Made by a program: the position numbers and the translations under genes. A stretch of 64,000 nt of DNA, from the NCBI RefSeq assembly GCF_000223985.1, contig NZ_AFWV01000013.1, forward strand, positions 1 to 64,000. Reading direction: 5' to 3'. The stretch is from Thiocapsa marina 5811 (lineage in GTDB: Bacteria > Pseudomonadota > Gammaproteobacteria > Chromatiales > Chromatiaceae). The notes under the pieces were generated by a model. The model did no database searches. It was not told the origin of the DNA and worked only from the letters and a program-made list of their open reading frames with translations. Of this stretch, positions 1 through 8,441 are shown piece by piece. Position 1 is the stretch's first letter. Every line of letters begins with the position of its first letter.

Positions 1-39
1 GCCTCATTTGCCCGCCACAATTTCAAATCGGCTGTTTGG

Positions 40-207
40 CTACAGAATGACGTCGGCGGTAACAATGGCCACTGCATCGTCGCTGCCGACGGGATCAATA
101 CGTGCTTGTCTCCGGATGTACGTCGCGGGCGACGCCATTCCGAGCATACATCCATAGAAAAATGACCACCCCGTCATCGCACCGAACAACTGATACGTAT
201 AGGTCAT
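40..207 (-). CDS. Hypothetical 55-residue protein
   Basis: Function not recognised. The ATG at 207 is chosen over the longer upstream reading because an AGGAG lies 8 nt before it. The product has a hydrophobic, aromatic-rich stretch in its first 30 residues (one possible membrane segment), then a polar tail with RRQAR and a hydrophobic C-terminus. It lies downstream of moaD on the same strand after a gap of about 310 bp, so it may or may not share the nif/Moco transcript. The good SD argues for a real gene, but I see no family signature. Confidence 0.45.
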   Translation of the reverse strand: MTYTYQLFGAMTGWSFFYGCMLGMASPATYIRRQARIDPVGSDDAVAIVTADVIL

Positions 208-521
208 GATACTGCTCCTATTGGGCGACGTGCTCGCCATGACGTCCTTTCGTCGCTCGCTCGCGGTCGCAATCGGCAGGTCAAGCATCGGGAGCTGTCC
301 CGCTCGACGGGACGATCGACTCCGGCTTCGCTGTTCCTGTCTCTGTGTCTAGAGCGTATGCCAGCGACAGAAACATAAACGCGACCCGGGTCTCGTTCTC
401 GATCGGGATTTGCCGAGGTCCGTCCCTGGACCCGTCGATCGGGGTCGCCGTGACCTCGCAGGGGTCTTTGGCACGCTGCGCTTTGCCCGACCTACGGGGC
501 CATGTTGAGGGTCCGCGTGCG
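208..521. other. Intergenic stretch with nothing recognised
   Basis: This is the gap between the stop of moaD and the start of the small ORF. The reading frames crossing it look like shadows, with unnatural arginine- and proline-rich composition. I find no convincing terminator, RNA gene or repeat. A TGGCAC followed by TTTGC near 471-485 resembles a sigma-54 promoter, but the spacing is about 3 nt too long. Confidence 0.4.
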
Positions 522-776
522 CTATCCGCCGGTGACCGGCGGGAAGATTGCGATCTCGTCGCCGTCTTTGATGCGTGTGTCCGGCCGGGCGATCTCTTGA
601 TTGACGGCGGTTAGGACGGTTTCTCCCTCGCCCAATGTCCTCGACCAAGGCTCGCCACGCGCGCGCAGGTGTGTCAGGAGGTCGGCGATCGAGTCGATGT
701 CTTGCGAGACATCCAGCTGCTCCCGCGCCACGCCAAGGCTCTCTCTGAGCCGAGCGAAATACAAGATATCGATCAT
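522..776 (-). CDS. moaD: Molybdopterin synthase small subunit MoaD
   Basis: Ubiquitin-like sulfur carrier which, with MoaE, adds the dithiolene sulfurs to precursor Z to form molybdopterin. The 84-residue product matches the usual 80-85. It opens with a typical beta-grasp strand (IDILYFARLRE) and ends in the diagnostic Gly-Gly (PPVTGG) that is adenylated and thiocarboxylated. It lies 34 bp after moeA in the same direction and is probably the last gene of a nifEN-moaB-moeA-moaD run. No moaE is seen downstream, so the large subunit must be encoded elsewhere. Confidence 0.9.
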   Translation of the reverse strand: MIDILYFARLRESLGVAREQLDVSQDIDSIADLLTHLRARGEPWSRTLGEGETVLTAVNQEIARPDTRIKDGDEIAIFPPVTGG

Positions 777-810
777 AGTGTCGTCCGATGCATGCCTCGC
801 CGAAAGCCGT

Positions 811-2061
811 TCAACCGAAGAGGGCCTGGAACGGGATAAAGTCCACGAGGTCGCCTTTGCGGATGATCCGATTCTCGGGGATCTCCACCAGACCGTCCGC
901 CCAGGCGACGGAGGAGAGCACGGCGGAGGAGCGACTGGGAAAAACCGCGAGCTCCTGCGCGCCGTCTTCGCCGGTTTGAACCCGTGCCCGATGAAATTCC
1001 CGACGCTTGTCGGGGCGCGGCCAGTCGAAACCCGCGGGAATCCGAAGCGTCACCGGGCGTTGATCCCCGACCACACCCTGCTGCCGCCTGATCACCGGGA
1101 TGCAGAAGAGACAAAAGGTCACGAACAGCGAGACCGGATTACCCGGGTTGCCGATGAAGGGCGTCGTGCCGATATGCCCGAAGGCAAGCGGCTTGCCGGG
1201 GCGGATCGCGACGCTCCACAACTCCAATGTACCGACTCGATCGAGTGCGGCCTTGATGTGGTCCTCTTCGCCGACCGAGACGCCGCCGCTTCCGACGATC
1301 AGGTCGGCCTGCGCCGCACCGCGCATCAACGCCTGCTCGGTGGCTGCCTGAGTGTCCTCCACGATGCCCAGATCCACCAACTCGCAGCCGAGTCTCTTTA
1401 CCAGTGCGGAGAGCATAAAAAGGTTGGAGTTGTAGATCTGCCCGGGGCCGAGGGCCTTGCCCGGCATGACCAGCTCGTCGCCGCTCGAGAAGACGGCGAC
1501 GCGCAGACGCCGATAGACACGGATCCGCGCAGCACCGATCGATGCCGCGAGTCCAAGATGCTGCGGCGCGAGACGGGTGCCGGCGGCGATGACCTCGGCG
1601 CCGGCTCGAATGTCCTCGCCGAGACGGCGGATATTCGCGCCGCTCTTGCAGTCGAGCGGGACTTGGACCCAGTCCTCTGCGGTCTCGCAGATCTCCTGGA
1701 CGACCACGGTGTCGCAGCCTTCCGGGACCGGTGCACCTGTAAAGATGCGCGCCGCGGTACCGGGTTGGAGTGCGCTCGCGGCGGCGCCGGCGGGGATTCG
1801 CTGAGCCACGCGAAGGCGCCCGCCGTTGGGCGCAAGGTCCGCATGACGGATCGCATAGCCGTCCATCGCGCTGTTGTCCCAGGCGGGGACGTCGATCGTA
1901 CTCTTCACAGGCTCGGACAGAACCCGTCCAAGTCCTTCGGCGATGGAGACGGTCTCGGTCTCGCCGAGGGGTGCGACGCGCGCGAGCAGACGGTCGAGGA
2001 CCTGCTCTTTGGTCAATGCTGCACGCCCGGGCGTGTCGCTCCCGCAAGGATCCATGCTCAT
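811..2061 (-). CDS. moeA: Molybdopterin molybdenumtransferase MoeA
   Basis: Inserts molybdate into adenylylated molybdopterin, the last common step of Moco synthesis, in the cytoplasm. The product is 416 residues, close to the 411 of E. coli MoeA. Visible family features are the N-terminal linker region (VPAWDNSAMDGYA), the MoCF-like core with VGSGGVSVGEED, and a C-terminal domain IV. The start at 2061 follows the moaB stop directly and has GGAG 8 nt upstream; an alternative ATG lies two codons later. The longer reading to 2106 would overlap moaB. Tight coupling to moaB and nifEN suggests a shared transcript that joins Moco and FeMo-co supply. Confidence 0.92.
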   Translation of the reverse strand: MSMDPCGSDTPGRAALTKEQVLDRLLARVAPLGETETVSIAEGLGRVLSEPVKSTIDVPAWDNSAMDGYAIRHADLAPNGGRLRVAQRIPAGAAASALQPGTAARIFTGAPVPEGCDTVVVQEICETAEDWVQVPLDCKSGANIRRLGEDIRAGAEVIAAGTRLAPQHLGLAASIGAARIRVYRRLRVAVFSSGDELVMPGKALGPGQIYNSNLFMLSALVKRLGCELVDLGIVEDTQAATEQALMRGAAQADLIVGSGGVSVGEEDHIKAALDRVGTLELWSVAIRPGKPLAFGHIGTTPFIGNPGNPVSLFVTFCLFCIPVIRRQQGVVGDQRPVTLRIPAGFDWPRPDKRREFHRARVQTGEDGAQELAVFPSRSSAVLSSVAWADGLVEIPENRIIRKGDLVDFIPFQALFG

Positions 2062-2063
2062 CC

Positions 2064-2594
2064 TCAACGCTCCAGCAAACGCGGAATCAGCTGCGCGAAA
2101 TTGCATGGCCGCGTGCGGCTGTCCAGTTGCGCCAGCAGGATACGATCCCAGGCGGTGCGGCAGGCCCCGCTGGAGCCCGGCAGGCAGAAGATGAAGGTCC
2201 CGTTGGCGAGTCCCGCGAGCGCGCGCGACTGCAAGGTGGAGGTGCCGATCTCCTCGAGCGAGAAGCTCCGGAACAACTCCCCGAAGCCCTCGAGCGGCTT
2301 ATCGAGCAACGGCGCAACGGCCTCCGGCGTGCTGTCCCGGCCGGTAACGCCCGTGCCTCCGGTGCTCAGGACGACCTGGATCTCGGGGTCGGCGATCCAT
2401 TCGGAAAAGGCCGCACGCATCCGGTAGATGTCGTCCGGAACGATTCGTTTAGCCATGATCCGGTGTCCTGCCGCCTCGGCGCGCTGAACCAAAAGTCGCC
2501 CGGAGGTATCGTTGTCCTCGGTACGACTGTCCGAAACGGTCAGGACGGCGATCCCCAGGGGCAGAAAATCTTGGTCTTCGAAGTGCTCCGGCAT
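2064..2594 (-). CDS. moaB: Molybdenum cofactor biosynthesis protein MoaB/Mog family
   Basis: Molybdopterin-adenylyltransferase-type protein that activates molybdopterin with AMP before metal insertion. At 176 residues it is near the family norm. It carries the MoCF-fold signatures AVLTVSDSRT near the N-terminus, STGGTGVTGRD around residues 77-87 and the later LPGSSGA loop. It starts 59 bp after nifN ends and is followed by moeA 2 bp beyond its stop. MoaB and Mog are hard to tell apart by eye; the length and the extended N-terminus fit MoaB slightly better. Confidence 0.88.
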   Translation of the reverse strand: MPEHFEDQDFLPLGIAVLTVSDSRTEDNDTSGRLLVQRAEAAGHRIMAKRIVPDDIYRMRAAFSEWIADPEIQVVLSTGGTGVTGRDSTPEAVAPLLDKPLEGFGELFRSFSLEEIGTSTLQSRALAGLANGTFIFCLPGSSGACRTAWDRILLAQLDSRTRPCNFAQLIPRLLER

Positions 2595-2653
2595 GGTGTT
2601 GTCCTGTGCTGCGGCGGGCTGCGGTTGGCGCTGAGCGTCCAGTCTCGTTCATT

Positions 2654-4021
2654 CTATGCGTGGTTAGGCAGCGGTCGCGAATCCAGGTTCGAATCAGCGA
2701 TACGTTGCAACCTGATCTGCTCGCGCTCGCGGTGAACCTGCTCTTGCCTCATTCTCTCGGCGGCATTGGCGATCTCGAAGAGAAAATAGGCGCCGCCCTC
2801 GTAAAGCACGTCGTTCTTCAAGGCGTTTCCGATCTCTTCGTAATTCGGAAAGCCTCTCATGACAGCCGTTTTCCCCAGGCGATGCGCCAAGGCCTCGGTG
2901 TGAAAGTTGCCGATGATCATATCGTAGGCATCGCTCATGTTCTCGGCATCCTCGAGATCCCCGACGATCACCTGGTCCGCTTCGATGTCGGCGAGGATCG
3001 GTGAATCGACAGTGGCGACAGCCAAGGTAACCTTGCCCCCGACCTCGCGCAGGCAAGCGGCCATGGCCGCGAGATGATCGGGTTCCGCGACCAGCAGGAA
3101 ACGGGTCTGCCCGATGGAAAAATGGCTGTCGAGCATGGCGTCCTGAAGCCGCTTGCGCCAGCGCTCCACCGCCGCCGGAAGCGCATCCCTGCCGCTCACC
3201 TCGAGCAGCCAGGCCACCAGCGCGTCGGTTCCGATCAGACCGCTCACGTGATTGAAGTGCCGGTGCCGTATTGCCGGATTCTTGGTCTGTAAGGTCGCGC
3301 CGACGCCCTTGACGGAGGCTCCGAGCGTGACGATGAAGGCCGCATCCGCAAGCTGTTCGAGCTCGGTGACCGTCACCCCGCCGCTGCTCAAGGACGCCTG
3401 CTTTTCACCCAGATGATTGTCCAACGAGGAGGACAGATCGGGCACGGCAACGACCTTGAAGCCGAATGCCTCGATGAGCTCCCGGATCTTTTCCACCTCG
3501 ATGGGCTGCATGCTGACATGGGGGACCAAGACCATCTTTTGCGCATCGATCCGGTCGCAGCGTGCGGTGAGCTGATCGATCAAGGCCTGGCCCGTCAGGG
3601 TCCAGCCGCTTTCCAGGCCGCCCTTGAAATCAGCGGTACCGACATAGACCACAGGCACGTCGATCTTCCCGGCGACGCCGCGGATGTCGTCGCCCTTGGT
3701 CTCCGTCAGTCCGGTGGTATGCACCCCGATCAGTTCAGGGGTGACTTTCTCGCGGATAGTCTTGATCGACTCGAGGATGCTGTAATCACCGCCATCCAGC
3801 ACGGCCGTGACATCGGTCACCGCGGTCGTCTGCAGGGCGATGGGTTCGCAGAAATGACGGGTGAACATCACCTTGGTGAAACTGGCGCAGCCCTGAGCAC
3901 CATGCATCAAGGGCATGCAGCGGTCGACGCCCAGGAACGCCAGGGTCGCCCCCATCGGCTGCGAGAGTTTATGGGGGTTTACCTGCAGGGGCTTGCCCGA
4001 CTTGCGTCTTACTTCTGCCAT
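2654..4021 (-). CDS. nifN: Nitrogenase FeMo-cofactor scaffold subunit NifN
   Basis: Forms the NifE2N2 scaffold on which the NifB cofactor is matured with molybdenum and homocitrate before transfer to NifDK. The product is 455 residues. Recognisable are VNPHKLSQPMGATLAFLG at the N-terminus, the cluster-binding Cys in MHGAQGCASF (about residue 43), and TTGLTETKGDD near residue 100. The ATG at 4021 lies inside the end of nifE (13 nt overlap) with AGGAAGG a few bases upstream, so translation is probably coupled. NifX or NafY, which often follow nifEN, are absent; Moco genes follow instead. Confidence 0.95.
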   Translation of the reverse strand: MAEVRRKSGKPLQVNPHKLSQPMGATLAFLGVDRCMPLMHGAQGCASFTKVMFTRHFCEPIALQTTAVTDVTAVLDGGDYSILESIKTIREKVTPELIGVHTTGLTETKGDDIRGVAGKIDVPVVYVGTADFKGGLESGWTLTGQALIDQLTARCDRIDAQKMVLVPHVSMQPIEVEKIRELIEAFGFKVVAVPDLSSSLDNHLGEKQASLSSGGVTVTELEQLADAAFIVTLGASVKGVGATLQTKNPAIRHRHFNHVSGLIGTDALVAWLLEVSGRDALPAAVERWRKRLQDAMLDSHFSIGQTRFLLVAEPDHLAAMAACLREVGGKVTLAVATVDSPILADIEADQVIVGDLEDAENMSDAYDMIIGNFHTEALAHRLGKTAVMRGFPNYEEIGNALKNDVLYEGGAYFLFEIANAAERMRQEQVHREREQIRLQRIADSNLDSRPLPNHA

Positions 4022-5361
4022 GGTGCCTTCCTATCGACCAGCTCGAAGACCGGATTCTGCAACGAGTTCTTGAGATCCTCGGCGAGGACCAGAAGCCCAT
4101 CGTAACCGCCGTAGCTTTTCTTCTTTTCCTGATTGACGTCGGTAAAGGCGATCCGCTTCTTGATTGCGGTATAGAGTGAACGGCCACCGGCCAGCAGCAG
4201 ATGGGCGCCTGTCTCATCGATCACCTTCGCCTGCTGGCTCGCCGGCTCGGTCATCAGAACGGCGTTCTCTCCGAGGTATTTCCGCGCCTTGGCCTTATCC
4301 TCCTCCGTCGACTTGCGAACCGATGTCGCCACCACCTCGATCCCCAGATCCTGAAGCGCCGAGGCGATGGACCAGGACTTGTTGCCGCCGGTATTGAGAA
4401 CCGCCTTCTTACCCGAGAAGATCTCTCGGTAAGGGATCAGCTTCTCTTCCAGCCGAGCCTCTTCGCGGGCGACCAGCCTGCGGGTACGCTCGATCAGATC
4501 GGCGTCGTCTAGGGCTTCGGCAATGGCCAAGATGCTGTTCGAGGTATCGGTCATCCCGTAAAACGAACAGGAGATCCAAGGGATGCCGTAGCGCTCCTGC
4601 ATCTTGCGGGTCATGGACACCAGGGATTTGGCGCAGACGATCACATTGAGCTTGGCCCGGTGGGCGGTGCGGATCTCGCTGATGCGGCCATCGCCGCTGA
4701 AGGTCGAGAGCACGCGGATGCCGAGCTCTTCGAGCAGATGTCGGTAGCGCCAGAGCTCACCGGTGTTGTTGTGCTCCCCGATCAGGTTGATATCGAAGGG
4801 GGTCGACTCCTCCGGCTCCTTGGTCCCGATCAGATGCCGCAGCACGGCTTCACCGGCGATGCGGCTCCCGAGGTTCTTGGCGCCGACGAAACCGGGGGCA
4901 TGCACCGGCACGCAGGGGATGCCGTGTCTCTCGGTTCCCTGCTTGCAGGCGGCGTCGAGATCATCCCCGGTCAGGGCGGTGACACAGGTCGAATAGACGA
5001 ACACGGCCTCTGGCGCATACTGCGCGATGATATGGTCGATGGCTGCGGCCAGCTTCTTTTCACCGCCGAAGACGACATCGTTGGTATTGATATCGGTGGC
5101 GAAACCGGTCTGGGTCAGGTCGCGCCCGGACCAGCTGGTCGGTGTCAGGCGCGTTTCCCAGGCACCCCCGACGCAGGACATGGGGCCATGGACCAGATGG
5201 GCGGCATCGGCAAAGGGAAACAGTGCTATCTGAGCACCGTCAAGGGCACAGCCGCCGGTGGTCGCTCCGGGTTTGGGGGCATTGCACGACCCCTTTTTGT
5301 CTGTGCTGTGTTCGCATGCGCTCTCGACGAGCAATTCTTTGATCTTCGGTTTGGACGACAC
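4009..5361 (-). CDS. nifE: Nitrogenase FeMo-cofactor scaffold subunit NifE
   Basis: Partner of NifN in the FeMo-cofactor assembly scaffold. The 450-residue protein shows typical NifE stretches: TTGGCALDGAQ near residue 35, the Cys in GPMSCVGGAW, YSTCVTALTGDD around residue 125, and HAPGFVGAKNLG. The start is GTG at 5361, giving a natural N-terminus, with a weak GGA-rich SD about 13 nt upstream. A dispersed repeat (5381 onward) abuts the gene 19 bp upstream, and a terminator for the preceding CBS gene lies at 5645-5669. Any dedicated promoter must therefore sit in or beside the repeat. I found no clear NifA site or -24/-12 element there. Confidence 0.95.
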   Translation of the reverse strand: MSSKPKIKELLVESACEHSTDKKGSCNAPKPGATTGGCALDGAQIALFPFADAAHLVHGPMSCVGGAWETRLTPTSWSGRDLTQTGFATDINTNDVVFGGEKKLAAAIDHIIAQYAPEAVFVYSTCVTALTGDDLDAACKQGTERHGIPCVPVHAPGFVGAKNLGSRIAGEAVLRHLIGTKEPEESTPFDINLIGEHNNTGELWRYRHLLEELGIRVLSTFSGDGRISEIRTAHRAKLNVIVCAKSLVSMTRKMQERYGIPWISCSFYGMTDTSNSILAIAEALDDADLIERTRRLVAREEARLEEKLIPYREIFSGKKAVLNTGGNKSWSIASALQDLGIEVVATSVRKSTEEDKAKARKYLGENAVLMTEPASQQAKVIDETGAHLLLAGGRSLYTAIKKRIAFTDVNQEKKKSYGGYDGLLVLAEDLKNSLQNPVFELVDRKAPWQK

Positions 5362-5380
5362 GAGGCGTTTCTTTCCGTTC

Positions 5381-5590
5381 TAAACCGCGCCCGGCGCGGT
5401 AGGTGATGTTTTCGGATGGGATTGGATGGGATCAGCCTCGGCAGACTTGACGACCGGCAGAACCGGTGCGGTTTAACATATTAAAAAATATATTTTTTGA
5501 ACCGCGTCTTCGCCGAGTTTTGGATGCAGCGAACGTCGAACCGACAGGGATCGGAACACCGAGGCTTCAGTGCAGCGCATCAGGGGCGGA
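5381..5590 (-). repeat. Two-module TAAACCGCG repeat, copy A
   Basis: Minus-oriented copy. The right module spans 5381-5475 and is bounded by TAAACCGCG and GCGGTTTA. An AT-rich spacer (5476-5497) follows. The left module starts at 5498 with TGAACCGCG and keeps the internal TTGGATGC and CGAACGTCGA seen in other copies, but its far end near 5590 is decayed. In the reading direction of nifE the right end lies 19 bp before the start codon. Confidence 0.8.
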
Positions 5591-5644
5591 TCACGGTGCC
5601 AGTATCGAACCGTTTCCGACTTTAATACCCTGAGATTTCGCAAT

Positions 5645-5669
5645 AAAACGCGCACCTGTGTGCGTTTTT
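5645..5669. terminator. Bidirectional hairpin terminator after the CBS gene
   Basis: Arms AAAACGCGCAC and GTGTGCGTTTTT form a stable stem with A and T tracts on either side, so it can act on both strands. It lies 12 bp beyond the stop of the minus-strand CBS gene and so separates that gene from nifE. Confidence 0.75.
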
Positions 5670-5680
5670 CAGAGCGTCCC

Positions 5681-6322
5681 TCATCCGAGCGACTGCGCAT
5701 CGAGCTGGCAGGCAGCGAGAAAATCCTTGCGCATCAGGAGCCCGACGAGACGACCGCCGTCGTCGACAACCGGCGTGCTGCGTCCGCCGTGGTCCTTGAA
5801 GGCGGCCATGATCTGCGCGAAACCGGCGTGCTCGGTCACGGTCACCGCCGGGGACGTCATCATGGCGCTTGTCGCCGTCTCGTGACAGCAGTCGGCGAGC
5901 CGGTCGCAGTGTTCGAGCAAGCGCGGCAGCAGCTCCAGGAAGCTCTCCGCCCCGAGCCGCTCGAGAATATCCGTCTCGGTCAAGATGCCGGTGACCCGTC
6001 CGCCGCCCATGACGACCGGCAGCGCCTTGACGCCTTGACGCACGAAAAGTTCGGCCGCTCGGTAGAGTGGAGTCGACGGATGCAGGGGTTGGATCGGCGC
6101 GCGCATGAGGTTTCTCGCACACATGCGGCTGTTCATGCGCTCGACGGCATGGGCATGGGCGAGGTGATAGACGGTTCTGAAGTCCGTCGTCGTGATGTCG
6201 ATATAGCCGGGGATCTCCCGCATCGCGTCGATGATGTCGGCGTCGGAAAGCTCGAGCCCCGAGACCTCGTCGATGTTGGCGTGGTCTGGTTGCTCGAAGA
6301 GATGAAGATGGCTCTGTGTCAT
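5681..6322 (-). CDS. CBS-domain protein (paired CBS)
   Basis: A 213-residue cytoplasmic protein with two CBS motifs: about residues 70-130 (LMRAPIQPLHPSTPLYRAAE to GILTETDILER) and 150-205 (MTSPAVTVTEHAGFAQIM to GLLMRKDFL). Such pairs usually bind adenine nucleotides and regulate a partner. The N-terminal 65 residues are not recognised. The start at 6322 has GGGAG 7 nt upstream. It is divergent from a gene for an HPP membrane protein; HPP and CBS domains occur fused elsewhere, which suggests a functional partnership. An FNR-like box lies 74 bp upstream. Confidence 0.85.
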   Translation of the reverse strand: MTQSHLHLFEQPDHANIDEVSGLELSDADIIDAMREIPGYIDITTTDFRTVYHLAHAHAVERMNSRMCARNLMRAPIQPLHPSTPLYRAAELFVRQGVKALPVVMGGGRVTGILTETDILERLGAESFLELLPRLLEHCDRLADCCHETATSAMMTSPAVTVTEHAGFAQIMAAFKDHGGRSTPVVDDGGRLVGLLMRKDFLAACQLDAQSLG

Positions 6323-6395
6323 CGGATGACTCCCGAATGATCGGCTTCATCGCCGCTGTCGTGACGGATTAGGCTCGGATCATGCGCAAACAACC

Positions 6396-6409
6396 TTGAG
6401 GCAGGTCAA
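6396..6409. promoter_or_regulatory. FNR/Dnr-type box
   Basis: TTGAGGCAGGTCAA fits the half-site pattern TTGA-N6-TCAA of the CRP/FNR family (FNR, Dnr, NnrR). It lies 74 bp upstream of the CBS gene and in the divergent region before the HPP-cytochrome c genes. A second, better copy at 9744-9757 lies upstream of nnrS. Confidence 0.6.
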
Positions 6410-6753
6410 TCCGGGGTCCATCCCGACCACCTACCCGAGTCGGAGAGGCGCCGCTGCGCAAACAACAGGTCCCGAACAAGGCTCCGACCTTGGTGGAGGA
6501 CCTGCTCGGGCGTCGGACCGAAGGGCTGCTCCAGGCTGATTCGGGCGACTCGTCCGAGATTCACGCCGCGACCGTCGTCGAGCAGGCTCAGGTGCCGCGC
6601 GAGACCTTGATGTGGGTCAAGGCCCTCGTCGCGCCTCGAGATTCAAATCCGAGTTATCGGGCTCCCGCGGTTGTGGACCGGGTCGGTGGTGCCCCCGAGT
6701 CGCCCTGCAGTCGTATCGAGAAACCGCGTACGCAAGCCAACCGGAGGCATGCT
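6410..6753. other. Leader region before the HPP gene; no gene seen
   Basis: An open frame in phase with the HPP gene runs through here from 6490, but its translation does not resemble the HPP family and lacks an SD, so I treat the region as untranslated. No hairpin with a T tract is seen. The length (344 bp) leaves room for a promoter driven from the FNR-like box or for a small RNA. Confidence 0.4.
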
Positions 6754-7302
6754 TTGAGCTTGAAGGCCTACGTCCGAAAGATGCGCGGGACGACTCGCGG
6801 AAGTCCGCCGAGGGTCAGCAACCAGGAGGTCTTCTGGTCTTGGATCGGCGCCTTCATCGGGATCGGCTCGGTGGGGTGGGCCAATCAGGCGTTCTTCTCG
6901 GGCCCCGATCTGACCCTGACCATCGGCTCGCTCGGTGCTTCTGCGGTTCTGCTCTACGGTGCGGTGCGCAGTCCGTTGGCCCAGCCCCGCAATCTGATCG
7001 GCGGACACGTCATCTCGGCACTGGTCGGCGTGACCTGCTGGAAACTGCTGTCCGCGGATCCCTGGCTTGCTCAGGCCGGTGCGGTAGCCACAGCGATCGC
7101 GTTGATGCATCTGAGCAAGACCCTGCATCCGCCGGGCGGCGCTACCGCCTTGATTGCGGTGATCGGCTCGGATGAGATTCATGCGATGGGATACTACTAC
7201 GTGCTGGTTCCGGCGACGCTCGGGCCGCTGATCCTTTTGGCGGTGGCGCTGCTCGTGAACAACATCCCCGCAACACGACGCTATCCGGAGAACTGGATAT
7301 GA
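6754..7302 (+). CDS. HPP family membrane protein
   Basis: Small integral membrane protein of 182 residues with four hydrophobic segments and the family signature HPPGGATALIAVIG near residue 130. HPP proteins in cyanobacteria and plants have been linked to nitrite transport; here the substrate is unknown. The start is TTG at 6754 because GGAGG lies 6 nt upstream and the translated start (MSLKAYVRKMRG) looks natural. ATG at 6781 is an alternative. The stop overlaps the start of the cytochrome c gene (ATGA), so the two are co-translated in a cluster of NO-related genes. Confidence 0.85.
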   Translation: MSLKAYVRKMRGTTRGSPPRVSNQEVFWSWIGAFIGIGSVGWANQAFFSGPDLTLTIGSLGASAVLLYGAVRSPLAQPRNLIGGHVISALVGVTCWKLLSADPWLAQAGAVATAIALMHLSKTLHPPGGATALIAVIGSDEIHAMGYYYVLVPATLGPLILLAVALLVNNIPATRRYPENWI

Positions 7303-8015
7303 CGAGCCAGGCGTTGCGTCTTGTCGCAGGTTTAGGCCTCGGTCTCGTGTCCATGGTCGGCGCACCGCCGGCCTCCGCCGACGCAGCCGAGGATCGGTTC
7401 GCCGATGCGGACCTCGAGAACGCGCTCGACATCAACGAGGTTTGTGCCGGCTGCCACGGCGAGCATGGCCAGGGCGGCAAAGACGGCGAGTATCCCCGGT
7501 TGGCGGGTCTCCCGGCCGCCTTTATCGCACGACAGCTCGAGCTGTTTCGCGAGCGCGAGCGCGAGAACCTCGCCATGGTCGAGCACACGGACAAGCGGCA
7601 GATGCCGGACGCCGACATCCGCGACATCTCGGCCTTTCTCGCGGCGATCGAGCTGCCGAGTCGGCTCCCGCCGGTCGACGAGACGGCGGCGGATTTCAAC
7701 GCCTACGAGCGGCTGATGGCCACCAAACGAATCGTCCAGATCCCTCGCGCCGAGGGTGATCCGGTTTCCGGCGAGCGCCTCTACGACAAGGAGTGTGCCT
7801 CCTGCCACGGGCGCGACGGGCAGGGCCGCGATCGCGATGCCGTACCCATGCTGGCTGGTCAGTACACCGCTTATCTGGAGCGGCAGGTCGAGAAATACAT
7901 CGACAAGAGACGTGTGCACGACCCATTCGACCCGGACGCCGAGGAGTTGCTCGCCGCCTTTACCGCCGAGGAGTTGCGCGACATCTTCGCCTACGTGTCG
8001 ATCCTCGACGACTGA
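7299..8015 (+). CDS. Diheme c-type cytochrome (cytochrome c4-like)
   Basis: Periplasmic electron carrier of 238 residues. A signal peptide (about residues 1-27, ending PPASA) precedes two class I heme c domains with motifs CAGCH near residue 49 and CASCH near residue 166. Each is followed by a candidate axial Met region (for example DKRQMPDADI and VPMLAGQYTAYL). It overlaps the HPP gene by 4 nt and is followed by the YgbA-like gene. It could pass electrons to a terminal or NO reductase, or to the arsenite oxidase 12 kb away, but nothing in the sequence assigns the partner. Confidence 0.88.
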   Translation: MTSQALRLVAGLGLGLVSMVGAPPASADAAEDRFADADLENALDINEVCAGCHGEHGQGGKDGEYPRLAGLPAAFIARQLELFRERERENLAMVEHTDKRQMPDADIRDISAFLAAIELPSRLPPVDETAADFNAYERLMATKRIVQIPRAEGDPVSGERLYDKECASCHGRDGQGRDRDAVPMLAGQYTAYLERQVEKYIDKRRVHDPFDPDAEELLAAFTAEELRDIFAYVSILDD

Positions 8016-8057
8016 CTCTCGACGACCTGCTCCCGATCCGAATCCGAGGACACCCCG

Positions 8058-8435
8058 ATGACGTTCGGCCGACGTATCACCCGCGAGAAGAAGACCATCA
8101 CCGCGATGATGGCCATCTACTGCCGGGACCATCACCCCGGGCACACGGGACTCTGCGCCGAGTGCATGTCCTTGCTCGACTATTCGCATCGCCGTCTCGA
8201 CACCTGTCCTTTCCAGGACGAAAAGCCGGCCTGCAACCTCTGCGAGGTGCACTGCTACAGCGCCGTGATGCGCGAGCGGGTGCGCGATGTCATGCGCTAC
8301 GCCGGCCCGCGCATGCTTTGGCCTCATCCGATCCTGAGTCTAGGGCATATCCTCGACAAACTCCGTCCTGCGCCGACGTTGAAGAAGACGCGTGCGCAGA
8401 ACGACAACGCAGGGTCGGACACATCGTCCGAGTGA
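8058..8435 (+). CDS. YgbA-like nitrous oxide-stimulated promoter family protein
   Basis: A 125-residue cytoplasmic protein of the family first noted in E. coli YgbA and linked to nitric oxide response. Many Cys and His residues support this: a CRDHH near residue 23, GLCAECMSLL near 32-41, DTCPFQ near 49, and CNLCEVHCY near 59-67, followed by the conserved MRYAGPRMLW. GAGG lies 8 nt before the ATG. It lies 42 bp after the cytochrome gene and ends 6 bp before the convergent nnrS, within the cluster flanked by FNR-type boxes. Confidence 0.88.
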   Translation: MTFGRRITREKKTITAMMAIYCRDHHPGHTGLCAECMSLLDYSHRRLDTCPFQDEKPACNLCEVHCYSAVMRERVRDVMRYAGPRMLWPHPILSLGHILDKLRPAPTLKKTRAQNDNAGSDTSSE

Positions 8436-8441
8436 TGCGCG

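Noticed and set aside
471-485. Sigma-54-like TGGCAC...TTTGC downstream of moaD
   Set aside because: The distance between the GG and GC elements is about 3 nt too long, and it faces the wrong way for the neighbouring genes.
601-2427. A 608-codon open frame on the plus strand
   Set aside because: It is antisense to moaD, moeA and moaB, which carry clear family motifs. Its translation has no recognisable domain; long antisense frames are expected at this GC content.
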